Source of the DNA: Triplophysa rosa
Lineage: Eukaryota > Chordata > Actinopteri > Cypriniformes > Nemacheilidae
Direction: 5' to 3'
Length of the DNA stretch: 64,000 nt
NCBI RefSeq assembly: GCF_024868665.1
Contig: NC_079891.1
Span: forward strand, 12,416,229 to 12,480,228
The position numbers were made by a program, and so were the translations under genes. Of the stretch, positions 23,160-34,595 are shown piece after piece. Below the pieces are notes generated by a model that searched no databases, was not told the DNA's origin, and worked only from the letters and a program-made list of their open reading frames with translations. Every line of letters begins with the position of its first letter. The first letter of the stretch is position 1.

Positions 23160-23190
23160 ATGACAACAACAACAACAACAACAACAACAA
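23160..23190. repeat. (ACA)n microsatellite
   Basis: About ten CAA units in a row. Confidence 0.9.
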
Positions 23191-23337
23191 TATAGCCAGC
23201 AAACCCTAAAACAGCAATCATTTAAATCATTTTAACCAGGAATTTGAAAATGCCCCGATGCATGCTGGGAACTTTCATAGACCAGAAGTGTTGGTTGAGA
23301 TTACACAGTTTGCGAAGTTGGTCAAAGTTCTTGATGC

Positions 23338-24800
23338 ACTTACATTTAGTCATTTAGCAGATGCTTTTATCCAAAGCGACTTACAGAGAGTTCAGGGAGC
23401 AATAAGCGATATGTCATACAGGAGCAATAATACAATAGGTGCTAATACAAAGTTACTAGTTTCAACAAAAGCTGGACCACTCCCTGTTGAGAGAAAGAGA
23501 GAGGGTTAGTGTTTTTTTTCTTTCATTTTGCTGTCAAGTATTCACAGAAGAGATGGGTTTTAAGTAGTTTTTTGACTGTTGTGAGAGATGTGGTTGACCG
23601 GACTGAGTTAGGAAGAATGTTCCACCAAGAAGGAGTTGTGAAGGAGAATGAGTGGGAAAGCAATTTACTGCCCTTATGAGAAGGCAATACAAGACGCCAC
23701 TGGTTTGCTGAACGCAGGGTTCTTGATGGGGTGTAGGAGGGTGTGAAAGTATGCTGGTGCAGATCCAGTGATAGTCCTGTAGGCAAGCATTACTGACTTG
23801 AATCTGAGGCGGGCTTCAACTGGTAGCCAGTGGAGAGAGATGAAAAGGGGTTTCACATGAGCCCTTTTGGGCTGTTGGAAGACTAGGCGTGCTGCTGCGT
23901 TCTGAACCAGCTGGAGTGGTTTGATAGCCTTTGCAGGAAGACCAGCAAAGAGAGCATTGCAGTAGTCCAACCTTGAGATTACCAGGGCCTGGACAAGCAG
24001 TTGTGCCGCATGCTCAGTGAGATAGGGTCTAACCTTTCTAATGTTGAATAAGGCATATCGGCATGACCACATTGTCTTTGCAATGTGATCATTGAAGGGC
24101 AGCTGTTCATCAAATATGACTCCGAGGTTCCTGGCTGTTTTGGAAGCAGTAATTGTGGTATTGCCAAGTTGGATGGTGAGATCGTGTTGCACCGTGGGGT
24201 GTGCCAGAAACACGAGTAGTTCTGTCTTGGCAGGGTTCAGCTGGAGGTGATGCTCTTTCATCCAAGCTGAGATGACTTCTAGGCAGGCTGTAATGCGAGC
24301 TGCTACAGTGGTATCATCTGGGTGAAACAAGATGTAGATCTGGGTGTCGTCAGCATAACAGTGATACGAGAAGCCGTGTGCCCGTATGATGAGCCCCAAG
24401 GATGTTGGGATGGAAAAAATGTGTAGATGGAAAAAAGCAGCGGTCCAAGCACTGATCCCTGAGGGACCCCAGTGATCATGTGGTGAGCAGTGGACAGCAA
24501 GCCTGTCCATGACACCCTGAAGTATCTGCCGGAGAGGTAGGATTTGAACCTCAGGAGTGCCTGAGATTCCTAGAGATGACAGGGTTGCTAGCAGTATCTG
24601 GTGATTGACAATCTCAAACGCTGTAGATAGGTCTAGCAGAATCAGGACCGAGGATTTACAGTAGATTCCGCCTTGGCTAGCCGCAGTGCTTCTGTGACCG
24701 ATAACAGTGCAGTCTCAGTGGAGTGGTTTGTTTTGAAGCCAGACTGCTTGTCATCCAATTGCTTGAAGCAAGACTGCTTGTCATCCATTGCTTTGTGCAA
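23338..24800 (-). pseudogene. 5'-truncated LINE, RT C-terminal half plus 3' UTR
   Basis: Minus strand. 24510-23674 encodes the RT palm/thumb side: a PQGS-like stretch in another frame at 24465, then [15 protein letters not shown] with the YADD active site. LQLNPAKTELLVF, NLGVIFDEQLPF and SRLDYCNALFAGLPAKAIKPLQLVQNAAARL-type C-terminal motifs follow. The coding end shifts frame near 23700-23790 (HTLLHP, then SKGSKLLSHSFSF-like remains). The 3' UTR ends in TAAGTCGCTTTGGATAAAAG (element sense, 23341-23385), a tail shared with the SINEs at 26475 and 59478. The clade is uncertain (CR1/I-like); it is dead through truncation and frameshifts. Confidence 0.82.
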
Positions 24801-24809
24801 TTACCTAAA

Positions 24810-26470
24810 TATCTAAGTACAGACAACAAAATAATCTTTGTTAGTACCACATTTACTCTAATTTTGTTCACTATAGTCTACTCAAATATTAAATTCTTCT
24901 ACTAAAAATCTTTGTTCAAGTTACTTTATTACCTTTGCTGCCAGAACAATTTGAAGTTGTATTTTTTACAGTGTAATGTTGCACTTATGGGAAATTTCAT
25001 ATTAAACTTCAAGAAACATGCTAGCTGCTAGCATGCTACTAATGTATTATATATACAATATCGAATAAAACTGTATTGTTGAAAAGATGAGGCTTTTATG
25101 ACCCAGTTGACAGGTTATTCAGTAATTATCTATACACTCCTGCTGGAGATCCTGCTAACTCACCTGTCATCCACATGAGAACAAAACTTTACGGTTTGGA
25201 CAATTCCCTTACTTCTCTAGCTATCCAGGATTAACAACTTTGGTCTCTGAGTTAGACAAGTCAAAACAAATGTGGGCAACTGAAACTTAACTCATTTCTG
25301 CAGGACCATTATCGTCTAAAATATCTCAACACTCTGCTTCTCTCCCTCTTGAACCTTTCTGAACAATCAGAACCTGTGGACCCAGTTGCCATGTTGGGTT
25401 TTGCTTTGAATGGCTCCATTGTTGTGCTGTAACAAGATGCCAAAGCTGGTTGTTTGATCCTCTGTTTGGAAAAGTTTTCCTTCCCTTTTCTATTATTTCC
25501 CTTTTTGTTAATCATCAGCTGAGAAGGTCAAGGAACATTGTCTTTTGTCGTGCAGTTTCTTCCTTTTCTCCTTGTATCTCCTCATGTTTATTGTGAGTTG
25601 GTATGGATTGCATTTGATTGCACATTTTCCAAATGGAGATGTAGACTTTCCTTTGCAGCTCTTAAAGTGATTGTGGACCATTATCATACTAGATTGTTGA
25701 AGCCTATCCACATATTTGTCTTGGAGTTGCTTGGTTTCGCAGCAGGTGTGTCTGTCAACTGACTTCTAGGAGGTAAAATCATGGTGTTTAGTGTGAAAGC
25801 ATAGAGGCCACTGTCTTTCAGTCTGAGTGCAGGCAAACTGTCAGAAATCACATTTTAGTGGCTTGCTCTCTCAGCGTGACCCGCCTGCTTGACTTGCCTT
25901 TGCCCATTTTTGATGGGCATACAGTATGCAAGTAAGCGCTTTCTAAAATATTACATACTCTATAAACAATACATTTGCAAACAGATTTAAAGCTTCCATC
26001 CATAACTTGCATAAGCTAGCTGTATAAACACTCCATGACATATTATTTAAGGATATCTGGCTATGGAGTCATTCACATCATTTAATACAGGTTATCAGAT
26101 TGCAAGGTTTTAGCAAACATTGCTAGCATCCACTGGCTTGAGGAAGGACAAATATGCAAACATCATTGTCACATTGTACAAGGTCTTTTTCTTTGGCATG
26201 CTGTTTTGCCTTTGTGTTTAACATGATTTGTGGATAGCCATCTAGGCTCAGTTTCTTTTGAAAGCTGATAAAGAAAATGTGCATTTGCGCATGAATAATT
26301 GACAGATCAAATTAGCCCTTCAATCACAAAGGATTTGGTGTGTAGGTGAATGTGTACAGTATATGCTTAAGTAGAGGCTGGTTCATCTTAGGGGAAAAAA
26401 TTGTTTGCTAATATTAATAATATATATTCTCAATAATTATGTATTTTATATTTTGTAAATTTACATTGGA
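24810..26470. other. Intergenic sequence, nothing recognised
   Basis: No convincing ORFs or repeats. A TTTTTTACAGTGTAATG-like stretch near 24964-24977 resembles a MITE end but has no partner that I can identify. Confidence 0.45.
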
Positions 26471-26474
26471 TAGT

Positions 26475-26650
26475 ACATACATACATACATGTATGCATTT
26501 GACAGACACTTTATAACAAAGTGACTTACATTGCATTATACTATGCATTTGTTTCTAAGTATACTGTATGTGCAATCCCTGGGATGGAACCCATGACCTT
26601 GGCGTTGCTAACGCCATGCTCTAACCACTGAGCAGGAAAGCCATGTTGTA
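26475..26650 (-). mobile_element. tRNA-derived SINE
   Basis: Read on the minus strand: a tRNA-like head with an A-box (CAGTGGTTAGAGCATGG, complement near 26612-26632), a B-box-like GGGTTCCATCCC, then a tail TGTAAGTCACTTTGTTATAA and TGTCAAATGCAT. Same family as 59478-59640. The tRNA-like head is not a functional tRNA gene. Confidence 0.75.
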
Positions 26651-27985
26651 ATAACAACAACAGCAATAATAATAATATTTGTTGTTGTTGTTGTCAATCA
26701 GGGACTTTAAAACATTGCAATAGTGCAATAAAGTGGAAGTAGGCTTACATTTCTAAATTAACATCTAAACTGTTTCTAGGTCATGTTCTGTGTGTCTATT
26801 TATGTGTACTTGCCATCACTCATACTTGCATGGCAAATGCAGTGGTATAGTGCATTTGTAATAAAGTAAAGAGAAAAAAACTGAACATGTGCACTATTAA
26901 ATTATTAATGACAGCTAATGAAAATAATTGTTTCGGGATGAACTGAAAGATTTAACTGTACATGTCCCTCGATACACAGATGCACACACCGAGATCCATA
27001 CACACACAGAAAATATTTAATTGATAAACATGAATTACCATCTGATCACAATGTCACAATCATCTCTGTCAGTACATTTTCATGCAGCGGTGGACAATAA
27101 TTGTGAATTGTGTTTCTGGAAGGTCTTGGGATGTGGTGTTGTGGAAAAATATCAGTCTTGTAGTTCAAAAAATCTCTCAGACAAAGAAGGTCCGGGTGTC
27201 AAGGAGTTAACTTTATTTGCTCGAGCCAAACAAAGTGTGATGTTCCAAGTCATCTAAAAACCAAGTGTTTTCCAGTCTACAATTATAGTAAAACTTCTGA
27301 AAGGTGGTCTCTTCTAAAACCAATCAGGTACTTTCCTGTTATCTCTTATTTTTATTAACCAATTGTTAATTGTCTGCCACCAATAAGTCCCAGGCAACAA
27401 GGTACGTATCTAATGGTGGTACGCTGGCTATTACATCATTTTTAAAATAATTTGCATACAATGGTTACCACACGAGACCACGAAACAAGCCATGGTCTCC
27501 ATACGAGACCACCAAACACACCTTGGCGTACGTGCGTAATCATGGTTACTTTTAAACAGTGGAAAATCCCCAGGTTTCAGAGAGAGCACAACAGGCTTCA
27601 AACTCTAGGCCTCTAAAAACATCACTGGATTTTACCTTGTTACATTGTGCTCAAATGTGCTTTAAACATGCTTAAAGTGACATTAAGTGCATTCATATGA
27701 ACAATCATTGGTTACAGGTACAGATTGTGTCATTAAATCATCAATTCTTCTTCAAATAATCAAATCATTATCATAAACCTACTTATATTTAATCATACTT
27801 ATTAAATGTGATTTCAGATCAACTCATCTATATACTAATGTTCCTATGGATACTTCTTAATACTTTTTTAGGTATTTTATCAAGTGCATTTATAACTGTG
27901 GTGAATAACAGTGCTCAATACTCAACATGTAAAATATATCTGTATGTGTTCAGAAATTACACAATATGTGGCTGCCTCTGCTTCA
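26651..27985. other. Intergenic sequence with a short (CAA)/(TTG) tract
   Basis: 26651-26693 holds opposing CAA and TTG microsatellite pieces. The rest shows no gene. 27400-27540 contains ACGAGACCACNAAACA-type short repeats of unknown origin. Confidence 0.45.
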
Positions 27986-27993
27986 GTGGGTAA

Positions 27994-29059
27994 TAGGGAT
28001 GGGCGATATTATATCGTTTGCGATATACCGGTAGAAATTCCCCACACGATAGGAATTAGTTTTCCCGCGATATAAACGATAAATTCTAGTTGATGACGTA
28101 TTTCTTTGTGAGACCCATTCACAGCTCATATGTGAAGCGAAAACGGGTATAGCGGAGGGCGGACGTGAAGCTGAGAAAGAGTTTGCATTAAAAGCTCTAA
28201 ATCTCGTTTTAGGTTGGCACTGTAGATGCATCCGAGTTAATGTTTAGTTTCACTTTCGTTTTATTTAATTCGTTTGTTAAGTATTCGTTGATAGTCATAA
28301 TGCGTTACACCACAACATTTAGTTTGGCTAAAAGTATTTATTTAAACATTCTTTAGATGTTATGCGCGCGTGCTCAAATAGTTTAGTATGATTTCTTGCC
28401 TGTTATATACAGGATGAACGGAGCATCCCGTGCGCAGCTCGCGCCCACATGTGCTTTCATAGCGATACAGCGCGCACAGCACTGCTGCCTGTTTACATAC
28501 AGTACGAACGCGAGTTTGTATTACGTTATTTTAAATACGTTTATGAGCGTATAAAAGCATGGATTATTTAATTAGATTTCTTTTATCCGCATTTTTCTGT
28601 TCTCTTTCTGTAGCGCGAGTCATAGACAGATTCAGTGTATGTTGCTGTGAGAAGAGAAGGTTCACACAGTTCAAGAGAGATTGATTGACAGCGTGATGCG
28701 ATCGATCGTTTCCACCCAACAATAGAATATATACAGTTTTAGGTATGACATGATGTGTTTATTGAGCTTTAGTTCATTTAACTTATCTTTACTACAACCT
28801 TTTGAAGTCGAATCTCACTATTATATTTTATATTTACAAAAATACTGTAGGTATATTTTAGGAGCTGTTTGATTTGGGGTAAGTTTTACTTTTTGATAAT
28901 ATTTGTTTTTCTGAGGGTCTAGACTACATGCAGCTACTATCACTTGACGCAAAAAACAGCGATGGATGGCGTTATGGATATATCGTCATTTTTATCGTTA
29001 TCGCAAGAAATACCAGGAATTATCGTGATAGAGTTTTAGGGCCATATCGCCCATCCCTA
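27994..29059. mobile_element. Non-autonomous hAT element with TAGGGATGGGCGATAT ends
   Basis: 1066 bp. TAGGGATGGGCGATAT at the left matches ATATCGCCCATCCCTA at the right. The flanks are a perfect 8-bp target duplication GTGGGTAA (27986-27993 and 29060-29067). ATATCG/CGATAT motifs cluster in both subterminal regions. The interior is unrelated to transposase, so it is non-autonomous. Confidence 0.92.
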
Positions 29060-29067
29060 GTGGGTAA

Positions 29068-30657
29068 GCCATTGGAAGACATGGAAGATCTTGCCTGCTC
29101 TAGTTGGCCATGAATTAATTTGCACACATATGAAAGAAAAAGAGCCTCTGGCAAAGAACCCGAGATATTTGTGCTGTCTGGTGTCAGATACCGAAGGGGA
29201 ATGTGTTTGTGTGTAGATGAATGCTCTACCTCACCCATCTTGCATGGTGGAGGAGCATAGGTTTATCCTGGTCTCCATGGCAACACTGCAGCATTCCAGG
29301 GCCATACAAAAACTCAGGTGCCCAGGGCAAAATAGTTGATGTAGTGGGACAAGGAAAGAGAAAGGAAAGGAGAGAATATTTTTAAGTGCTTAATAGCGGA
29401 AGCAACATTTTTTCATAACAGTTCAATTTTTATGGTCAAGGGACAAATGAATTTTGTGATTTAATTCAATATGTACATATGTTCAGTATTGTTTGATTCT
29501 GTTTAATGTTTTATGCCAATGTGCTCAGAGCTTAGTTGACTCATCCTCATGCCATAGATGTATAGAAATTATAAAAGTAAAAGTAATCAAAGACTTAATC
29601 GAAACAGGGGTTAATACAGTAAATGTCTTCTGAAACAAAACGGTAGGTTTGACAAAGCAAACAAGATTTTAAGCGCCAATTTCAATACCTGCAGCTTGTG
29701 ACCTGCAGATAAAAGAAAGTCCTATTGATTTAGAACAACATAATGGAGAATAAATGACAGCAATTCTATTAATTTAACTAAACCACAGACTACTCAGAGT
29801 AAAGTTGTGTCTTCCTGTGCACACACACATGCACTGAATTGATCTGTGGAGAATATATTTTTAACCCAAGCCAAATATTCTTTTTGCAGAGGGGTTAAAA
29901 GGGCAAATGAAAAATTCTGTAAATTATTTATAATAGCTGAAACTCTTTTAGTGTTCCTCTGTTGGGTAGGGAGTGAGCCTGTGCACTGGAATGTGCTTTA
30001 CTTATATATTGTCAGATATGTGGTGAGGAGGTGCTTTTATCTACATGAACAAAATAATTGTTCGTGGGAAAAGAAGTAGGTCACGTCATTTACTTCAGGT
30101 CAGAAACAAGCTGGAAGATTTTTGCAGGTTTAGCTCGACATATAGAATAAGTGACACTAATTATAGTTTTTTTTGTCTCTTAGGAAAGAAGAAGGTGAAC
30201 TGCTAACTGCTGTGGATAAGGAAGGTTAGTAGACGGTTACGCTATTTATGTCACATAAAAAGAAGAGTCGTATTTGGGGTTAATAGGCCATTATTGGGGG
30301 ATAAAGACAGCTCAACAACTTGGTAGGGATGAAATAATAAAGAAGTACTATTCCAGTATTGTCACCTAAGTATAAGGTATCCTGTACAGTCAAGGTGGTC
30401 ATTATCTGACAAAGGAAGAGTTTAGACAGCTTGCGCTTGACAAGTGATCAGGATCCTAAACGACTTTATTTTGTTATATGTTTGTAACTGAAGAAATTGG
30501 ATAAAAATGATTGATTTGGGATAAATTATTGTATTAGTTTTTATCTTATTCTGTGAAACTATTCACTATTCACTATATTATTTGAATGCTAATACGGTCC
30601 ACGTTAAGGATTCAATGGACACAAATGAGCATATTTAGACACTGAGTGCATTGGAAG
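29068..30657. other. Intergenic sequence, nothing recognised
   Basis: AT-rich; ORFs are short and have no domain character. Confidence 0.5.
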
Positions 30658-31207
30658 TGTCACGGACGGGTGTGGAGTGGAGGAAGAACCCAGATGCAGG
30701 CAGCGGCAGTGAAGGGGTTAACAGAGATTTTATTTAACAAAATAAAACAAAACAAAAACCCACGAGGGGGTGTAAACAAGACAGGATAATAATAAGAGTA
30801 AAAAGGGACGTAAACTAACTATACACTAAACTAGACAATACTTGACATAGACTAAACTAACACTTACTATGACAGGAAGACGGCAACATGAGGCACAGGC
30901 AAGCATACAGACAAGAACCATATACATACATTCAGAACGTAATACATGAGCAACAAGACAATGGAACAAGAGGACTATTTAAAGGCAAGACAAACGAGGG
31001 ATAATGACACAGGGCAGGTAGGAAACATTAGACATGGCAGGGAAGCAATACATGAAACGAGAGGGGCGGGGCCAATGACAAGACACGAGAAAACACATGA
31101 GCTGTCAAATCAAACAACTCATGGCTTTCTCACATAGAACCTAAGGGCTCTGTCCCGATCCTGCCACATGACTAGAAATACAGAACCAAGAATGCAGGAC
31201 CGTGACA
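30658..31207 (-). repeat. 3' LTR of family D
   Basis: 550 bp. On the minus strand it has a TTTAAATAG TATA-like box and an AATAAA signal (complement near 30736). The R-start motif complement AATACATGAGC (30941-30951) parallels the family A self-priming motif. Confidence 0.82.
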
Positions 31208-31228
31208 GAGCCCCCCCCCCCCCCTTAA

Positions 31229-31248
31229 TGAACACCCCCAGGTGTTCA
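31229..31248 (-). promoter_or_regulatory. Stem-loop beside the polypurine tract of family D
   Basis: TGAACACC and GGTGTTCA form an 8-bp stem around CCCA. It occupies the same position as 5458-5477 in family A, but with one G-C pair replaced by A-T. Confidence 0.6.
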
Positions 31249-31539
31249 CAAAGGGGTTGACAAACAAGACATGGGACAAAGAGAGGAACCAGACAAACAT
31301 GGTGAACATGACAAGGGGCATACAAGAAAACAAGACCATGGGTTGGGGTGACTCAATAAAAATTACAAACATGGGAGGGGGGTGGGGACAGACAAGGGCT
31401 TGTGGGGGGAACAGTCCTAGGGGGAATAGTTCTTGTCCCCGGCTGCGCTCGAGGGCGCGGAGTCCTGGGGGACTTTGTAGGGGAAGTCCTGGGGGGAACC
31501 GCCGACTGGAATGTCGGCAAGACAAGGTAGGGCGCCGGC

Positions 31540-31900
31540 TGGAAGGCCGGCTGCACAGGGCTGGGGACCGGCTGGAAGGCCAGCTGCTTCACCGGCAGGA
31601 AGGCCGGCTGGAGGGCCGGCTGCTGCACTGGCTGGAAGGCCGGCTGCTGCACCGGCTGGGATGCCGGCTGCTGCACTGGCTGGAACGCCGGCTGCTGCAC
31701 CGGACTGGACACTGGAGTGGACTCCGTCTGCACCGGACTGGCCACCGGACTGGACACCGGACTGGACGCCGGCTGGATCACTGGCTGGACATGACTGGAC
31801 ACCGGCTGCACCGGACTGGACACGGGACTGGACACCGACTGCACCGGACTGGATTCTGGCTGCACCGGACTGGACGCTGGCTGCACCGGCTGGGGTGGAG
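31540..31900 (-). repeat. GC-rich minisatellite inside family D
   Basis: Imperfect tandem CCGGCTG(CTG)/CCGGACTGGA units. Several frames are open, giving a 184-residue PVQQPA/ASSPV-rich minus ORF (31353-31907) and long shadows in other frames. Confidence 0.8.
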
Positions 31901-31983
31901 TCCGCACTGCCCGCCACTGCCTCTTTTTCTTGAGCCTTGCCCGGTGGCCGCCCGGTGGCCGGTTGCAGGAAGGATGTAGAGGG

Positions 31984-32331
31984 AACTAACACTTACTATG
32001 ACAGGAAGACGGCAACATGAGGCACAGGCAAGCATACAGACAAGAACCATATACATACATTCAGAACGTAATACACGAGCAACAAGACAATGAAACAAGA
32101 GGACTATTTAAAGGCAAGACAAACGAGGGATAATGACACAGGGCAGGTGGGAAACATTATACACTGCAGGGAAGCAATACATGAAACGAGCGGGGCCAAT
32201 GACAAGATATGAGAAAACACATGAGCTGTCAAAACAAACAACTCATGGCTTTCTCACATAGAACCTAAGGGCTCCGTCCCGAACCTGCTACATGACTAGA
32301 AATACAGAACCAAGAATGCAGGACCGTGACA
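31984..32331 (-). repeat. Truncated 5' LTR of family D
   Basis: 348 bp, corresponding to about 30857-31207 of the left LTR. The part with AATAAA and U5 is missing. It retains the exact R-start complement AATACACGAGC (32070-32080). Confidence 0.8.
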
Positions 32332-33102
32332 TGGACGTGCTGCCACATCTTCTGCATTATTGGAGTTCATTAGCAGTTGAGTGTACATCAGTTAGCACTC
32401 ACTATAATAGTGCATCATAAAATTAAATGAATGCATTCGATAATGTTCACTATGGTCTTGGACACCACTACAAAATCAGACACAGCCTAGAGCTGTCAAT
32501 TTGATGCTTTAACTCACTGCAAATAATGATTAAAACAACAGTGGTCATGCAGAAAAATATTTTTTGCAATTACTTACGTTTTGAATTCTGTTTAATTATG
32601 CTTTAAATTGCGGGCTGTAATCTACAGCATTACCGAATGGTAAGGGTCTCGAAGCATGATACAATGTCAGTGTACACAAACCACTAAGAATAGATACATT
32701 TATAAAAAGTCTTCTGACAGACAGACAGCTTAAATACTGCATCAATCAGTATTGGGTGGAGTGAGCTGTTGGTTCCAATTTGCAACCTCACCAGTAGATG
32801 CCACTAAAATATCCACAATGCTCCTTTAATTGCCAACGATGAACTGTTATGCATTTTTACTTTCAAGGATTTTACAACAACAGAGCAATGTAACAGTGAT
32901 AATTTTGGTGTTTCCGCTATTAGTCATACTCCATACTTATTAAATTGATTCAGAAGCCTACACTGCAAATGAAATTGTGGTTGACTTGATTTTTAGAAGC
33001 ATTCAGCATACACCGACACCTAATTTGGTATCTAGGTTAAATTTGTTAGAGTTCTTGGCTGGCATTAAATTATTTTTATTTAGGGTTTATACCAGAGTGG
33101 TT
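32332..33102. other. Intergenic sequence, nothing recognised
   Basis: No gene or clear repeat visible. Confidence 0.5.
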
Positions 33103-33108
33103 GGATCT

Positions 33109-33698
33109 TGTCAGGTCTCGGGTCTAGCACTCCCTGTTCTTTTCCTTATTGTCCTCTGACTTTGTTATGTCGGACACGTGACTCTGTTTTGAAAGCTCGC
33201 CACGTGTTCGGAGTCCGCGTGCCTCACCCCACCCCACCCCTCTTGTTACCTTATTAAGCTTCTGATTAGGTTTCCCCGCTTTCACCTGGATCGCCTCTTG
33301 ATTCCTCTATCCACGGCTGGTTACTTTTACTTTGGTTATTTCCTACTCTGATTCTTTGCCTTCATATTCCCTGTGTTTTCACTTGTCCCATGTCAGACCT
33401 TTAGAGTTAAGGCCCGGAACATTAAGAACTGAGGATTACCTCCCTGTTTGTCACCTCTGGGATTTTGTCCCTCAAGGATCAACGAAGCCTGTAGCCTTTT
33501 CCCCTTGAATATATTCTCTCCCGGCCGAGCGCTCGAGCCATTTGCATTGTTGTCACCTCTTGAACTTTACACTGTTTCCTCTGCTGTGGTTACATGTTAT
33601 TGAATCTCTGCTCTTACAGCCTGTTGTTTGAGGAGTTTGTGACCCGATTAATAAATATTGTCTGAACCCTGCATTTGACTCTTACGTAATCCTTGAGA
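33109..33698 (+). repeat. 5' LTR of family B
   Basis: 590 bp, starting TGTCAGG and ending CCTTGAGA (the intact form, seen at 37173, ends CCTGACA). AATAAATATTG lies near 33650. The predicted transcript start GTCAGACCTTT (33392-33402) is complementary to the primer site at 33700-33710. Confidence 0.85.
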
Positions 33699-33699
33699 G

Positions 33700-33710
33700 A
33701 AAGGTCTGAC
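33700..33710 (+). promoter_or_regulatory. Self-complementary primer-binding site of family B
   Basis: AAAGGTCTGAC, one base after the LTR end, is the exact reverse complement of 33392-33402 in the LTR. No tRNA-type TGG primer site is present. Confidence 0.78.
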
Positions 33711-33714
33711 CAAA

Positions 33715-34590
33715 ATGGAGTCAGTAGGGCTGGACCCCATTCGCTCTGCCCTCGCACAACAGGGCGTGTTATTGGAACAGAAGCCTCACCTTGACAGCGC
33801 CGCCCAGGAGATGGGAATGCTCAACGCACAAATGGCACAACTCCATTCTCGGATCTTCAGCTTGATCCCGGGCCACGTGTATTGAGTTCCGAACCTCATG
33901 CCAACAACCATATAATAAAACAAAGTATATAATGGTGACCCGAACTCCTGCAGAGCCTTCCTCTCGCAATGCGCCTTGGTGTTTGCACTCCAGCCTCGTC
34001 GGTATGCTTCAGAGGGCTCCAAGGTGGCCTATGTTCTTACACTCTTGTCTGGACCTGCTCGTGACTGTACAATTGCTGTTACCAGCGTAAGAGAAGCCGA
34101 AGCGGTTTTCTGTTCTAACTTAGAGGACTTCCGTAAGGAGATGATCGGCCTTTTTGATCGTACGGCTCAGGGAGACGAGGCTGCAGCTCAAATTTCCCGG
34201 CTTTCCCAGAAGAGGGGATCAGTTACTGATTATGTTATTCGCCTTAAGACTCTAGCCGCTTCCTATGACTGGAACGACAAGGCCTTACGCGCACATTTCC
34301 TCGATGGGCTAGACCATGCCGTTGCTGACGAGCTTGCTCCGCTGGATTTACCTAGTGACCTTGACTCCCCTTTGCCTCTCCAGTCCCTCTTGGCGTTCAC
34401 CCCCCACTCCGAACACAGCATCCGCCACTAGTCTGCCAGTCAATTCAGAACCCATGCAGTTGGGCCGTCTACGCCTCACCCTGCAGCAGAAGCTGCTGCG
34501 TTTATCACAAGGACTTTGTTTATATTGTGGCAAGGCCGGGCATTTCGCACTAAACTGCTTGTTAAAAGCCAAGGCCAACTCGTGAGTCAG
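33715..34590 (+). pseudogene. gag of family B gypsy element, broken
   Basis: Starts at the ATG at 33715, five bases after the primer site (MESVGLDPIRSALAQQG). It meets a stop near 33884, where sequence also appears to be rearranged. 33976-34431 carries the Gag body in another frame (VFALQPRRYASEGSKVAYVLTL and LFDRTAQGDEAAAQIS; SVTDYVIRLKTLAASYDW). A further shift leads to the CCHC zinc knuckle at 34516-34560 (CLYCGKAGHFALNC). Gag would package the element RNA in virus-like particles. At least two frameshifts and one stop make it non-functional. Confidence 0.85.
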
Positions 34591-34595
34591 AGAAT

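Larger units (their letters stand above)
30658..32331 (-). mobile_element. Damaged non-autonomous LTR element, family D (relative of A)
   Basis: Left LTR 30658-31207 (550 bp, TGTCAC…GTGACA) and a partial right LTR 31984-32331. The internal region has a C-run polypurine complement (31210-31224), the same stem-loop position as family A, a GC-rich minisatellite, and a block around 31434-31500 nearly identical to 5675-5740 in family A. Flanks TGGAAG and TGGACG may be a mutated target duplication. It reads right to left; the upstream LTR has lost its R/U5 part, the primer site and the gag start. Confidence 0.85.

Noticed and set aside
12303..24977. A single CACTGTAAAA-ended MITE split by everything between
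   Set aside because: The sequence after the Tc1 right end does not continue the palindromic unit seen before it; the matching ends are too short to support this.
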